In this document: positions 34,925-43,553 of the stretch, one piece after another | How the letters are laid out: each line of letters starts with the position of its first letter | How positions within the stretch are numbered: the first letter of the stretch is position 1 | NCBI GenBank assembly: GCA_963803775.1 | Contig: CAWDNS010000001.1 | Location: 62,001-126,000, forward strand | DNA length: 64,000 nucleotides | From: JABCZH01 sp963803775 | GTDB lineage: Bacteria; Acidobacteriota; Terriglobia; Terriglobales; Acidobacteriaceae | Reading direction: 5' to 3' | Made by a program: the position numbers and the translations under genes | The notes under the pieces: model-generated | Seen by the model: the letters and a program-made list of their open reading frames with translations, nothing else | The model's database searches: none | What the model was told of the DNA's origin: nothing

Positions 34925-35737
34925 TCAGTTCCCAGTTCTTAGATTGGACAGGCGGGAGATGGCAGCCACCATCATGCTCGAAAGCAGTTGCATGGTGGCA
35001 ACATCACGGTGGTCGAAGGCGTTAGGAGCAGCGGAGAGAACCTCAAATACGCCCAGAGTGCGGCGGAAGTGGCGCAATGGAGCCGCCAGGATGGAACGCA
35101 CGCCCAAGCGGCGGCAACTGGCGAGGTCAACACAGGGATTTCGTTCCGCATCATGGCAAAGAACTACTTCGCCGGTGCGGACGCAATCGGCGGAAATCCC
35201 AGAATCGGTTTGCAGGCGAACGCCGAGATCGGGGGCGGTTCGGCCAGTGCGGGCGCGGCACACAATTTCGTTACCGTGGCGTAAGGCGATAGCAGCGCCA
35301 GTGGCTCCAGTCAAAGATTGGGCACGTTCGGCAATTACACTGATAGCAGGTTCCAGATCAATTTCTCCGGGATGTATCTCGTGATCGTGCGTGGGCACCA
35401 TGCCCGGGAGAGAATGGGGGCCAGTGTTTCGGGCGTGACTTCGCGAAGGAGCGAGGGTGGCAAACGATACCGGCAGGCGAGTATCAGAACTGGACGTAGG
35501 AACGGTACGGAGAAGTTCCCGTACCAGACGATCGAGCTCAGCGTCGGCAATCAGGTGCGCCGTCTGCTGCCCGCGTAGCGATCCACCGAGCACTCGGGAC
35601 AAACTCATCACCGCCCGGCTGCCGCAAGCCAGACAACAGGGCGTGTTGTTCTTGCTGATCAACTCACATTCGACACAGAACACCGCAGTTTGTAACTCGA
35701 TGAAGCTGATGTCCTGACCGGTGAGTTGTTCCGCCAT
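34925..35737 (-). CDS. zinc-ribbon plus GAF domain protein
   Basis: The 270-residue protein begins with a rubredoxin-like ribbon with CVEC and CLAC (Cys 21, 24, 35, 38). A polar linker follows, then a GAF domain (about 125-265) with Cys at 160, 185, 194 and 208 in the spacing shared with two neighbours, plus an extra Cys at 202. GAF signatures are VCRARTGR, GISADCVRTGEVVLCHDAE and ASCRRLGVRSILAAPL. No output domain or membrane helix is present, so it may act through partners. ATG 35737 is chosen; a TTG at 35773 is the alternative. Confidence 0.83.
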   Translation of the reverse strand: MAEQLTGQDISFIELQTAVFCVECELISKNNTPCCLACGSRAVMSLSRVLGGSLRGQQTAHLIADAELDRLVRELLRTVPTSSSDTRLPVSFATLAPSRSHARNTGPHSLPGMVPTHDHEIHPGEIDLEPAISVIAERAQSLTGATGAAIALRHGNEIVCRARTGRTAPDLGVRLQTDSGISADCVRTGEVVLCHDAERNPCVDLASCRRLGVRSILAAPLRHFRRTLGVFEVLSAAPNAFDHRDVATMQLLSSMMVAAISRLSNLRTGN

Positions 35738-35920
35738 CTTCGAGGCTTGCCCTCCAGTAGCGCAGCAAAGCAAGAAAAGTAAATGTCACCCGCACTCGCA
35801 GAAAGTGACAGCGCTGGTTCAGGCTGTGGATAATCGGGCCGACGCGGTCGCGAACTCGCGCTCGATGTGACAGTTGTTCTAAGCGGTGTCTTCCACGACG
35901 GGCAGCCTACCCGGCACATG

Positions 35921-35948
35921 TTAAGATTCGATTGCAGACCAATATTCT
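35921..35948 (+). promoter_or_regulatory. putative promoter of the nucleotide-sugar dehydrogenase gene
   Basis: TTAAGA (35921-35926), a 16-nt spacer and TATTCT (35943-35948) end 6 nt before the ATG at 35955. No Shine-Dalgarno sequence exists, so the mRNA would be leaderless. Confidence 0.4.
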
Positions 35949-35954
35949 TAAGAA

Positions 35955-37316
35955 ATGACTGCCACTACTACAACTTCTGCCAACGTATTTTCCGCTCTGA
36001 AGAGCAGGATTGAAGAGAAACGCGCTGCGGTTGCAATTATTGGCCTCGGCTATGTGGGCTTGCCGTTGGCGCTGCTCTATAGCGATCAGAAGTTTCCCGT
36101 CACCGGGTTTGATATCGATCCGCGCAAGGTAGCCACTCTCGACCAGGGTGGGTCGTACATCGTCCGTATTCCGGCGACTGATATTAAGGCTGCCAGAGCA
36201 CAGGGCTTCAGCGCCACCGCTGATTATTCGCGGTTGCGAGAGATGGACGCGATCATCATTTGCGTGCCTACGCCGCTGAACGAATACCACGAGCCCGATC
36301 TGAGTTACATCACTGACACCGCCAAGGCTATCGCTCCGCATTTACGCGCCGGGCATCTGGTGATCCTGGAGAGTACGACTTATCCCGGTACCACGGAAGA
36401 AGTTTTGATCCCCATTTTGGAGAAGGGCAACCGGCATGGACTGAAAGCTTCGCGCGGCGGCCATTCCGATGCTGCGGAGTTCTACGTTGCATTCTCTCCC
36501 GAGCGGGAGGACCCGGGTAACACGACCGTGGCGCGACGCGACATCCCCAAAGTGGTGGGAGGGCTGGATGCCCAGGCGTCCGATTTGTCGGCGGCGCTTT
36601 ACGGTGCGATTTTCAATCGTGTGGTAAGAGTTTCCTCGCCGGCGGCGGCGGAAATGACCAAGCTGCTGGAGAATATTTACCGCTGCGTAAACATTGCCTT
36701 GGTGAATGAACTCAAGTTGTTGTCATTGCGGATGGGAATTGATATCTGGGAAGTGATTGAGGCGGCGGCCACCAAACCGTTTGGCTTCCAGCCGTTTTAT
36801 CCCGGCCCCGGACTGGGCGGTCACTGCATTCCAGTGGATCCTTTTTACCTTTCCTGGAAAGCCAAGGAGTGGGATTTTCGCACCCGATTCATTGAGCTCG
36901 CGGGCGAGATCAACACCAACATGCCCTATCACGTGCTTGAGTCCGTGGTCAAAGCGCTGAACCAGCAGAAGAAGGCTTTAAACGGATCGCGGGTGTTGGT
37001 GTTGGGTGTGGCCTATAAGAGGGACATTGATGATCTGCGTGAGTCGCCCTCTCTGGTGATTATTGAATTGCTGCAGAAGGAAGGCGCGCAGGTCAGCTAC
37101 AACGACCCGTACTTTCCGACTGTGGGCAAAGGCCGCAAGTACGACCTGCAAATGACGTGCACGCCGCTCGATAATCTTGCGCAGTACGATTGCGTGTTAA
37201 TCGTGACCGACCATTCCGACTACGATTTCGCACGCATCGTGCGTGAGTCCCAACTGGTGGTAGATACGCGGAATGCCACGCGCGGTATCAAGAGCCCGAA
37301 GATAGTCCACTGCTGA
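35955..37316 (+). CDS. nucleotide-sugar dehydrogenase (UDP-GlcNAc/UDP-ManNAc 6-dehydrogenase type)
   Basis: A 453-residue enzyme that oxidises C6 of a UDP-sugar to a carboxylate with two NAD+. The NAD-binding GLGYVGLPLALLYSDQ lies near residue 32, the central helix reads EMTKLLENIYRCVNIALVNE, and the catalytic Cys is in GPGLGGHCIPVDPFYLSWKA. The last motif fits WbpA/WecC-type enzymes acting on UDP-N-acetyl sugars better than UDP-glucose dehydrogenase. It likely supplies uronic-acid sugars for surface polysaccharide, perhaps together with the epimerase at 22.5 kb. Confidence 0.92.
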   Translation: MTATTTTSANVFSALKSRIEEKRAAVAIIGLGYVGLPLALLYSDQKFPVTGFDIDPRKVATLDQGGSYIVRIPATDIKAARAQGFSATADYSRLREMDAIIICVPTPLNEYHEPDLSYITDTAKAIAPHLRAGHLVILESTTYPGTTEEVLIPILEKGNRHGLKASRGGHSDAAEFYVAFSPEREDPGNTTVARRDIPKVVGGLDAQASDLSAALYGAIFNRVVRVSSPAAAEMTKLLENIYRCVNIALVNELKLLSLRMGIDIWEVIEAAATKPFGFQPFYPGPGLGGHCIPVDPFYLSWKAKEWDFRTRFIELAGEINTNMPYHVLESVVKALNQQKKALNGSRVLVLGVAYKRDIDDLRESPSLVIIELLQKEGAQVSYNDPYFPTVGKGRKYDLQMTCTPLDNLAQYDCVLIVTDHSDYDFARIVRESQLVVDTRNATRGIKSPKIVHC

Positions 37317-37409
37317 ACGTCAGAGACCGGAAAGAGACAGAAGCAGGTGTGGGAAAGATGCAGCGGCAGCCATGACGCTGGGGTGGGTGGGTAAGACCTT
37401 GCCGTAAAC

Positions 37410-37577
37410 TTACTGGTTAATTGAGCTGGCCACTTGCGAGAACACGTTATTGGCATTGGATCCGATCAATCGGATGGTGCCCACAACGATCACCAGAATG
37501 ACGGCCAACATCACCGCGTACTCGGCAACGTCCTGACCCTGTTCGTCGAACCAGATTTGTCGCAAAAATCTTGCCAC
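37410..37577 (-). CDS. Flp family type IVb pilin
   Basis: A 55-residue prepilin: a short basic leader (ARFLRQIWFDEQGQ), then the hydrophobic helix DVAEYAVMLAVILVIVVGTI and a short polar C-terminus ending SQVASSINQ. The GQDVAEY stretch resembles the Flp/Fap prepilin site with the conserved Glu-Tyr pair. GGAGG 6 nt before GTG 37577 fixes the start. No Tad secretion genes are in the window, so the assembly machinery must be elsewhere. It is flanked by the NarL-type regulator gene upstream. Confidence 0.85.
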   Translation of the reverse strand: MARFLRQIWFDEQGQDVAEYAVMLAVILVIVVGTIRLIGSNANNVFSQVASSINQ

Positions 37578-37748
37578 CGAACACCTCCTCGCGAACCGAT
37601 TCCGCCGCAGGCCCGGAACCACAAATCCCCCGCGACACCAATCACAGGGGAACTCAATTTGTGAGTTGGTAACCTGATAGTAATTCCTGTTCGGCCCGGC
37701 GGCAATAGCCCGGATGGGTCGAGATGTGGCACGAAAGTGCTATATCTT

Positions 37749-38432
37749 CTAGGAGATAGGCTTTAGCGGTAAGGATTGATTCACCGCAAACAGCGCCAGC
37801 TCCAAGCGCGTGGAAACCCCAAGTTTGTCGAAAATGTTGCTGAGATGGTGTTTAACCGTGTCCTCACTGATCTTGAAATACTCAGCGATCTCCTTGTTGG
37901 AGTAACCAGCAACCACTGCCGACACAATCTCCAATTCCCGCGGGGTGAGTCCAAATTTCTTTTTTCGGGCATCTTCGCCGGATGACTGGACCAAGTTGCG
38001 CAGGTATTGCACCAGATTAGAGACGCTCTCGCGTCCCACCCAGTATTCTCCGGCCATCACGGTATGAATTGCTTTGAGCAGTAACTGGGTTGCAGAGTCC
38101 TTCAATACCACTCCACGCGCACCCAACTGCAAAGCCTCCACGATCTGATTCTTTTCCGCTGCCGCAGTGAGCAGGATGACACGTACACCGATCGATCCGG
38201 TACCGGTGCTCATCTCGCGCAACGCTTCCAGACCGGGATGGCGAGGCATGGCAAGATCCAGCAACAGGATGTCGGGCTTGAGCTGCCGCGCCATCTTAAC
38301 GGCTTCCGCGCCATCACAGGCTTCGCCGATCACCTTAAGGTCGGATTCGGTTTCCAAAAGGCGCCGCAGGCCATCGCGAAAAATCGGGTGGTCATCGGCA
38401 ATCACAATGCGAGTGATTTTCTTGTCATCCAT
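37749..38432 (-). CDS. NarL/FixJ-type response regulator
   Basis: The 227-residue protein has a receiver domain (about 7-125) with acidic pair in VIADDHPIFRDGL, phospho-Asp in DILLLDLAMPRHPG and Lys in GVVLKDSATQ, then a LuxR-type helix-turn-helix (about 155-215) reading LTPRELEIVSAVVAGYSNKE and VKHHLSNIFDKLGVSTR. It overlaps the histidine-kinase gene by 8 nt, so the two form a two-component pair. Targets are unknown; the downstream Flp pilin gene is a possible one by proximity. Confidence 0.94.
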   Translation of the reverse strand: MDDKKITRIVIADDHPIFRDGLRRLLETESDLKVIGEACDGAEAVKMARQLKPDILLLDLAMPRHPGLEALREMSTGTGSIGVRVILLTAAAEKNQIVEALQLGARGVVLKDSATQLLLKAIHTVMAGEYWVGRESVSNLVQYLRNLVQSSGEDARKKKFGLTPRELEIVSAVVAGYSNKEIAEYFKISEDTVKHHLSNIFDKLGVSTRLELALFAVNQSLPLKPIS

Positions 38433-40203
38433 GAATAGCGCCTTGTTGCTGAGGAATCACAATCTCCAGCCGGGAGCCCTGGCCCGGGTTTGATTCTATC
38501 GTGAGTTCGCCTTCAATTAAACGGACACGTTCCTTAATGACCAACGGACCTTTCCCTAAATCGTCAAGTTGCTGCTGGGAAAACCGTCCCGCGAAGGGAA
38601 ATCCCTGGCCATCATCCTCAATGACAACTTTCCAGCCGCTGCCGCCAGCACCGAGCCGGACGCCGACCTGGCGCGCCTGACTATGCTTGCGCACATTCAC
38701 CAATGCCTCTTGTATGATGCGGGCCAACTCCCGGCATACGGGCTGCGGCATGTCCAACTCTTCCAGGTCGGAAGTGAATCTGGCTACGATCCCAGTTTCG
38801 CGTTGGAACCGCTCCACAGTATCGTGGATCACGCCCAGAAGCTTTTTGGAATCCACATCCAGGGTCTTCATCTGTTGCATGAGTTCCCGCAACTTGAGAA
38901 CTTCCTCCCGCAGCAAAGCCTGGATGCGCCCCAATTCTTTCGGCACCACCTCTGGCCTGGTGGCGGATTGCCGACGCAACACGTCCACCTGCATTTCCAC
39001 AGCGATGAGCGATTGTACCGCACCATCGTGCAGCTCGCGGGCAAACCGGGCGCGTTCCACCGCCCCCGCCCGCAAGCGCAAGCGGCGCAGCAAAAGTACG
39101 TTGTAGACTGCGGGTCCTACTTGCCGCACCAGTTCCTGAAGGAAGCGTAACTCCTCTTCGGTCTCCCCCGTGAGGGTAGGATCCAGCAAAAAGATCCGCC
39201 CCCGCCATTCCAGTCCGAAGACAAAAGAAACCATCATAACTCCGTGGAACTCATGCTTCCTGCCGAGCGGACCCAGGAATTCGGGATTCACGTTCTCGAT
39301 TCTCGTCTCTTCCTCGTCGAGCGCCAACAGGGAATAGGGTTCGCTTCCGCCTGCACCGTTGCGCTCGGCAAAGCAGGCGACCGTCGGAGACTCGCTCAGA
39401 TAGACTTCGCGGTCGCTGTCGGAGGGATCCAGCCAGCGAAAACTCGACGATTGTTCCGAGTTGCTCAAATCGCCGATGTACACACGATAGCTGCTCATTT
39501 CCTGAGAGGCAATCATCAAGCGACGGGCCCGGTACATGGAAAGCAGTTCGCTGGAAATCTCGTGCAGAGTACCCACAACCCCGGCTTCGACTCGCGCCTT
39601 TCCCAGGGTGCGTGCGATCACGGCTTTTTCGGCGCGAAGCTGTTTCTGCTGTTCCGCCAGATACCCCAACAGAAAGCCCAGCACTAATAGATAAATCGAG
39701 CGCATAAATAAACCCTTGAGCTCGAAGGACGTAGGATCAATTCGCAAGGGAGGTAACCCATATCGGGCGGCGAGACCGGTGATCCATGACATCAGGCCCC
39801 AATGGAAACCCAATGCCTGAAGCCAAAGCAAGGAGACTTCGGCGGCCGCGGTTCCCACCGTCTCCCAAAGCCCCCAGCGATAAGCCGCAGCGGCCAAAAC
39901 AAAAACGAAAAACAAAAAGAACGGGTTGTTCTGGCCACTTGCGAAAACAGAAATTAGAGCCGGCCAAACGATGTCCGCGCTGTGCACCAGCAAGCGGAAG
40001 GCAGGTGTAGATTGCTGCCGCCGCCGGAGGAAAATGATGATCACTACGCCTTGGGCCAGATAGAAGGCCAGCAATGCGAAGGCCCAAAGCGAAAAACGAA
40101 TCTCTCCCGGATCCATCCAGATGGCGACCAGCGCCGAAACCGCCAGAAAAACCCGCGCGCTGGCCAACCAACGCTCTATGCGGCGAATTTCGCCGGGCCC
40201 CAT
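38425..40203 (-). CDS. membrane sensor histidine kinase, NarX/DesK-type (HisKA_3)
   Basis: A roughly 592-residue kinase. Five to six transmembrane helices occupy the N-terminal 180 residues, followed by a GAF-like input region (about 215-390) and then the HisKA_3 dimerisation domain with the phospho-His in RFARELHDGAVQSLIA. The ATPase domain has VVIEDDGQGFPF and GPLVIKERVRLIEG. It should phosphorylate the response regulator overlapping its 3' end. The start is uncertain: ATG 40203 is used, and a TTG at 40254 would add 17 residues; neither has a clear ribosome binding site. Confidence 0.9.
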   Translation of the reverse strand: MGPGEIRRIERWLASARVFLAVSALVAIWMDPGEIRFSLWAFALLAFYLAQGVVIIIFLRRRQQSTPAFRLLVHSADIVWPALISVFASGQNNPFFLFFVFVLAAAAYRWGLWETVGTAAAEVSLLWLQALGFHWGLMSWITGLAARYGLPPLRIDPTSFELKGLFMRSIYLLVLGFLLGYLAEQQKQLRAEKAVIARTLGKARVEAGVVGTLHEISSELLSMYRARRLMIASQEMSSYRVYIGDLSNSEQSSSFRWLDPSDSDREVYLSESPTVACFAERNGAGGSEPYSLLALDEEETRIENVNPEFLGPLGRKHEFHGVMMVSFVFGLEWRGRIFLLDPTLTGETEEELRFLQELVRQVGPAVYNVLLLRRLRLRAGAVERARFARELHDGAVQSLIAVEMQVDVLRRQSATRPEVVPKELGRIQALLREEVLKLRELMQQMKTLDVDSKKLLGVIHDTVERFQRETGIVARFTSDLEELDMPQPVCRELARIIQEALVNVRKHSQARQVGVRLGAGGSGWKVVIEDDGQGFPFAGRFSQQQLDDLGKGPLVIKERVRLIEGELTIESNPGQGSRLEIVIPQQQGAIHG

Positions 40204-40453
40204 GGGGGCCCGCAGTCTCCAAAGGAACCGATCTCGAACTGCTCGAAATGGCAACGGAGTACGTCCCGTGTCAAAGAAGTGGTGCCCCGAATGTTAGTTA
40301 TTCTGCGACCGAAGAGCAAGCAAAACTTCGCGGAACTACCCCAAACACTACCCAACCAACTGTGTAACGAATCGGGCGCGGACGGATGTGGCGCATCCGC
40401 CGATTACCAAAGTAACTTTCAGCTCCGTTTCCTGACTCTACAATGACAAATAT

Positions 40454-42232
40454 ATGTCCAGGCGTTACAAGCTGTGGATTCTCACGGCCTCGGCCCTGCT
40501 GTGCACCCAGGCAGTGGCATCGCTTGTGCTGCCTCAAAGCTTCGCCCTCGTTGCCCTGACTGACCTTATCCAACTGTTGTTACTGCTCTCCGGCACCATG
40601 GCATTGCTTCTGGTAACCATGGCCAGCCATGGCCGCGCACGGATGTTCTGGGCAATGATGACGCTGGGTTTATCCTTCTGGTTCGCCTACCAGGGCTTGT
40701 GGTGTTACTTCGAGGTGTTGCTGCGGACGGACGTGCCCACTCCCTTCGTGGGTGACGTAGTGCTTTTCCTGCATCTGGTTCCGATGACCGCGGCCTTAGC
40801 CACACAGCCTCAGGTGGAGCAAGATCATCGCACCACCCGCCTGGGATCGCTTGATTTTTCCATGCTCTTGATCTGGTGGCTCTATCTGTACGTCGTCACT
40901 GCAATCCCTTGGCAGTATGTCTACTGGAACGATACGCGCTACGAGCACAATTTGAATATTCTGTATCTCATCGAGAAGATGGTGTTCCTGGGTGGGCTGG
41001 CAGTGTTGTGGGCCCGCAGCAACCATTCGTGGAAAACGGTTTACGCCAGCTGGCTCGGCTGTACCTTGACCTACAGCCTGAGTTCTTATCTGGCGAACTG
41101 GGCGATCGAGCGCAAGGTCTATTTCTCGGGCAGCGTTTACGACGTGCCGCTGGCGGCGTCCATGGCATGGGTGACCTGGATTGGATTGGGAGCGCTCGAA
41201 TCGGCGCCCCAACAAAAGCCGTCGGGCAAGTCCGACGGTCACGGAGTTTGGGTGGCGCGGGTGGGCATGCTTACGGTTTCTTCCTTGCCCTTGTTCGCAG
41301 CCTGGTCGGTGTTTGACGTGAACAGTCCGCAACCTGTGCGCATGTTCCGGCTGTTTGTGACTCTGGCCAGCATGCTGGTATTGGGCACTATGGTCTTCTT
41401 GAAACAGCATCTGCTGGATCGCGAATTGCTACGCCTGCTGCAGGCGTCGCAGAGTTCCTTTGATGACTTGCGGCGAGTGCAAGCACAACTGGTGCAATCA
41501 GAAAAACTGGCATCTCTGGGACAATTGGTGGGAGGCGCAGCCCATGAATTGAACAATCCCCTGACTGCGATGTTGGGTTACTCAGAATTACTGACCGCCA
41601 CGCCACTGAACGGCGAACAACGCTCCCTCGCGCAGAAAATCGAACACCAGATTCGCCGCACCCGGACACTGGTTTCGAGCCTGCTAAGTTTTGCCAAACA
41701 GGTCCCGGCGGAGAAGACTTCGCTGAACATCAATGCCATGGTGCAGACCGCGGTCAAGCTCTATCCGCCACAATTGCGGAGCGCATGCGTTCAGGTATAC
41801 ACCGATCTGGCCAAAGACCTTCCGCGGGTGATGGGGGATTCGAACCAACTTCTGCAGGTCTGTCTGCACATCACCAACAACGCTCTTCATGCCATGGCGG
41901 AGACGGGTGGATCACTCACGGTGAGCACCCGAGCCAGCAATGGCACCGTGGTGATCGAGTTTGTGGACAATGGCCCAGGCCTGCAGGAACCCGACCGCGT
42001 GTTTGATCCTTTTTATACGACCCGCCCGGTAGGGCAAGGGGTCGGGCTGGGGCTGAGCGTCTGCTACGGCATCATTCAGGAACATCAGGGAATAATCCAT
42101 TGCCAGAACCGCCCCGAAGGCGGGGCCAAATTCCGCATTGAACTGCCAGTCGCGACACGTAGCGATGCGTCCCGATCCCATGAGCCCTATACCACATTAG
42201 GGGCGCAAGCGCGATCCGCCGGTATTTCCTAA
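40454..42232 (+). CDS. multi-span sensor histidine kinase (HisKA/HATPase)
   Basis: The 592-residue protein has about eight hydrophobic helices in its first 310 residues, with no recognised input family (LLLLLSGTMALLLVTMA, LGLSFWFAYQGLWCYFE, LDFSMLLIWWLYLYVV and others). A coiled coil leads to HisKA with the His in GGAAHELNNPLTAMLGYSEL and a HATPase domain with NNALHAMAETGG, VDNGPGLQEPD and GVGLGLSVCYGI. No response regulator is adjacent. TACAAT at 40439-40444 lies 9 nt before the ATG. Its stop codon overlaps that of rlmN on the opposite strand. Confidence 0.9.
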   Translation: MSRRYKLWILTASALLCTQAVASLVLPQSFALVALTDLIQLLLLLSGTMALLLVTMASHGRARMFWAMMTLGLSFWFAYQGLWCYFEVLLRTDVPTPFVGDVVLFLHLVPMTAALATQPQVEQDHRTTRLGSLDFSMLLIWWLYLYVVTAIPWQYVYWNDTRYEHNLNILYLIEKMVFLGGLAVLWARSNHSWKTVYASWLGCTLTYSLSSYLANWAIERKVYFSGSVYDVPLAASMAWVTWIGLGALESAPQQKPSGKSDGHGVWVARVGMLTVSSLPLFAAWSVFDVNSPQPVRMFRLFVTLASMLVLGTMVFLKQHLLDRELLRLLQASQSSFDDLRRVQAQLVQSEKLASLGQLVGGAAHELNNPLTAMLGYSELLTATPLNGEQRSLAQKIEHQIRRTRTLVSSLLSFAKQVPAEKTSLNINAMVQTAVKLYPPQLRSACVQVYTDLAKDLPRVMGDSNQLLQVCLHITNNALHAMAETGGSLTVSTRASNGTVVIEFVDNGPGLQEPDRVFDPFYTTRPVGQGVGLGLSVCYGIIQEHQGIIHCQNRPEGGAKFRIELPVATRSDASRSHEPYTTLGAQARSAGIS

Positions 42233-43350
42233 GCGGCCCCAGATTCCAGGGTACGTTTCAACTGCCCGCAGGCAGCGTAGATATCACGCCCGCGCGGGCG
42301 GCGCACAAATGCGGGAACGCCCGCCGCCCTTAGGATTTCCTTAAATTCTGAAACGCGCGCATCACCGGGAGTTCGAAATGCGACTCCCGGACCAGGATTG
42401 AACGCGATCAGGTTGATCTTGGCGCGCAAGCCGCGAACTAATTCCGCCACCTCGCGGGCGTTTTGCGCACCGTCATTGATTCCCTCCAGGAGAACATACT
42501 CGAAGGTCACCTTCTCACGGTTTTTCAGCGGGAAGTCGCGGGCAGCGGCCATCAGCTGTTGCAGATTCCATTTGTGATTGATCGGCATCAGCCGGGTGCG
42601 CAATTCGTCGTTCGATGCGTTCAGCGAGATTGCCAGTTTCGGTCGCACGGTTTCCGCGCCAAAATCGTAGATACGGGGCACAATCCCGGCAGTGGAGACC
42701 GTCATGCGTGATTCCGCGATGCCAACGCCTTCGACCAGGAGGCGCGCAGCCTTCATGAAATTTTCATAGTTCAAGAAGGGTTCGCCCATACCCATGAACA
42801 CGATATTGACGCGCGACTGTGGTGGAGAAACGCGCTGATCATTCAATACCGCACAAACCTGGCCGACCATCTCTCCCGCAGTGAGATTACGTTTCAAGCC
42901 TAGCAATGCGGTCATACAAAACTGGCAGTCCACGGCGCACCCCGCCTGACTGGAAACACAAATGGTGCTGCGGCTCCAGGCGCGACCGCTTTCGTCCGCC
43001 TGATTTCCAGCCTCGCTCCCGTCGCCGGATTCGCCGTTATCGCCTTCGGGCATCCAAACCGTTTCCACCGTCTGGCCGTCCGCGAATTCCATCAAGTAGC
43101 GGACCGTGCCATCGCTGGAGACAAACTTCTTCGCGATCAGCGGTAAACCCACGACAAGCCCGTCTTGCGATAGGCGGGAACGAAAGGCTTGCGGAAGCGT
43201 GGAGATTTGCTCTGGCGCCTGGATTCTCTGGCCGTAGATTGCCTCAAATAACTGGCGACCGCGGTAGGCGGGGTGGCCAGACTCCTCCGCCATCTGCGTA
43301 AGCTCTTGCAGCGTAAGGCCCAATAGCGTGGATTGTTTGACTTCAGTCAT
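42229..43350 (-). CDS. rlmN: 23S rRNA (adenine(2503)-C(2))-methyltransferase RlmN
   Basis: RlmN is a radical SAM enzyme that methylates A2503 of 23S rRNA and A37 of some tRNAs. The 373-residue protein has the SAM cluster motif CAVDCQFCMTALLG, MGMGEPFLNYENFMKA, SLNASNDELRTRLMPIN, and a catalytic Cys near the C-terminus in DIYAACGQLK. An acidic insert (EGDNGESGDGSEAGNQADES) lies before the cluster motif and is unusual. ATG 43350 is chosen from the family N-terminus; a -10-like TACAAT lies at 43376-43381 on the minus strand. Confidence 0.94.
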   Translation of the reverse strand: MTEVKQSTLLGLTLQELTQMAEESGHPAYRGRQLFEAIYGQRIQAPEQISTLPQAFRSRLSQDGLVVGLPLIAKKFVSSDGTVRYLMEFADGQTVETVWMPEGDNGESGDGSEAGNQADESGRAWSRSTICVSSQAGCAVDCQFCMTALLGLKRNLTAGEMVGQVCAVLNDQRVSPPQSRVNIVFMGMGEPFLNYENFMKAARLLVEGVGIAESRMTVSTAGIVPRIYDFGAETVRPKLAISLNASNDELRTRLMPINHKWNLQQLMAAARDFPLKNREKVTFEYVLLEGINDGAQNAREVAELVRGLRAKINLIAFNPGPGVAFRTPGDARVSEFKEILRAAGVPAFVRRPRGRDIYAACGQLKRTLESGAA

Positions 43351-43553
43351 GCATCTATAAGGATGTTCCCCTTTGATTGTAGAGGAGTGTGGACGTAGAA
43401 AGTCCAAGAAACAGGCGAAGAACGCTGTTCCAACCCCTAACACTATGATTTAAATGGGGTAACGCGTTGCCACTGGAGAGCGTCAGGTTGTGTAACAATT
43501 GAATTAGGTTTTCACCGCGCCGAACCTCCCGGCAAGTAAGAAAGCAACTGACT

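Noticed and set aside
37727..37740. sigma-54-like TGGCACGAAAGTGC
   Set aside because: The GG to GC spacing is 9 nt, not 10, and on the plus strand it faces no gene. It also reads as a simple GCAC-GAAA-GTGC hairpin.
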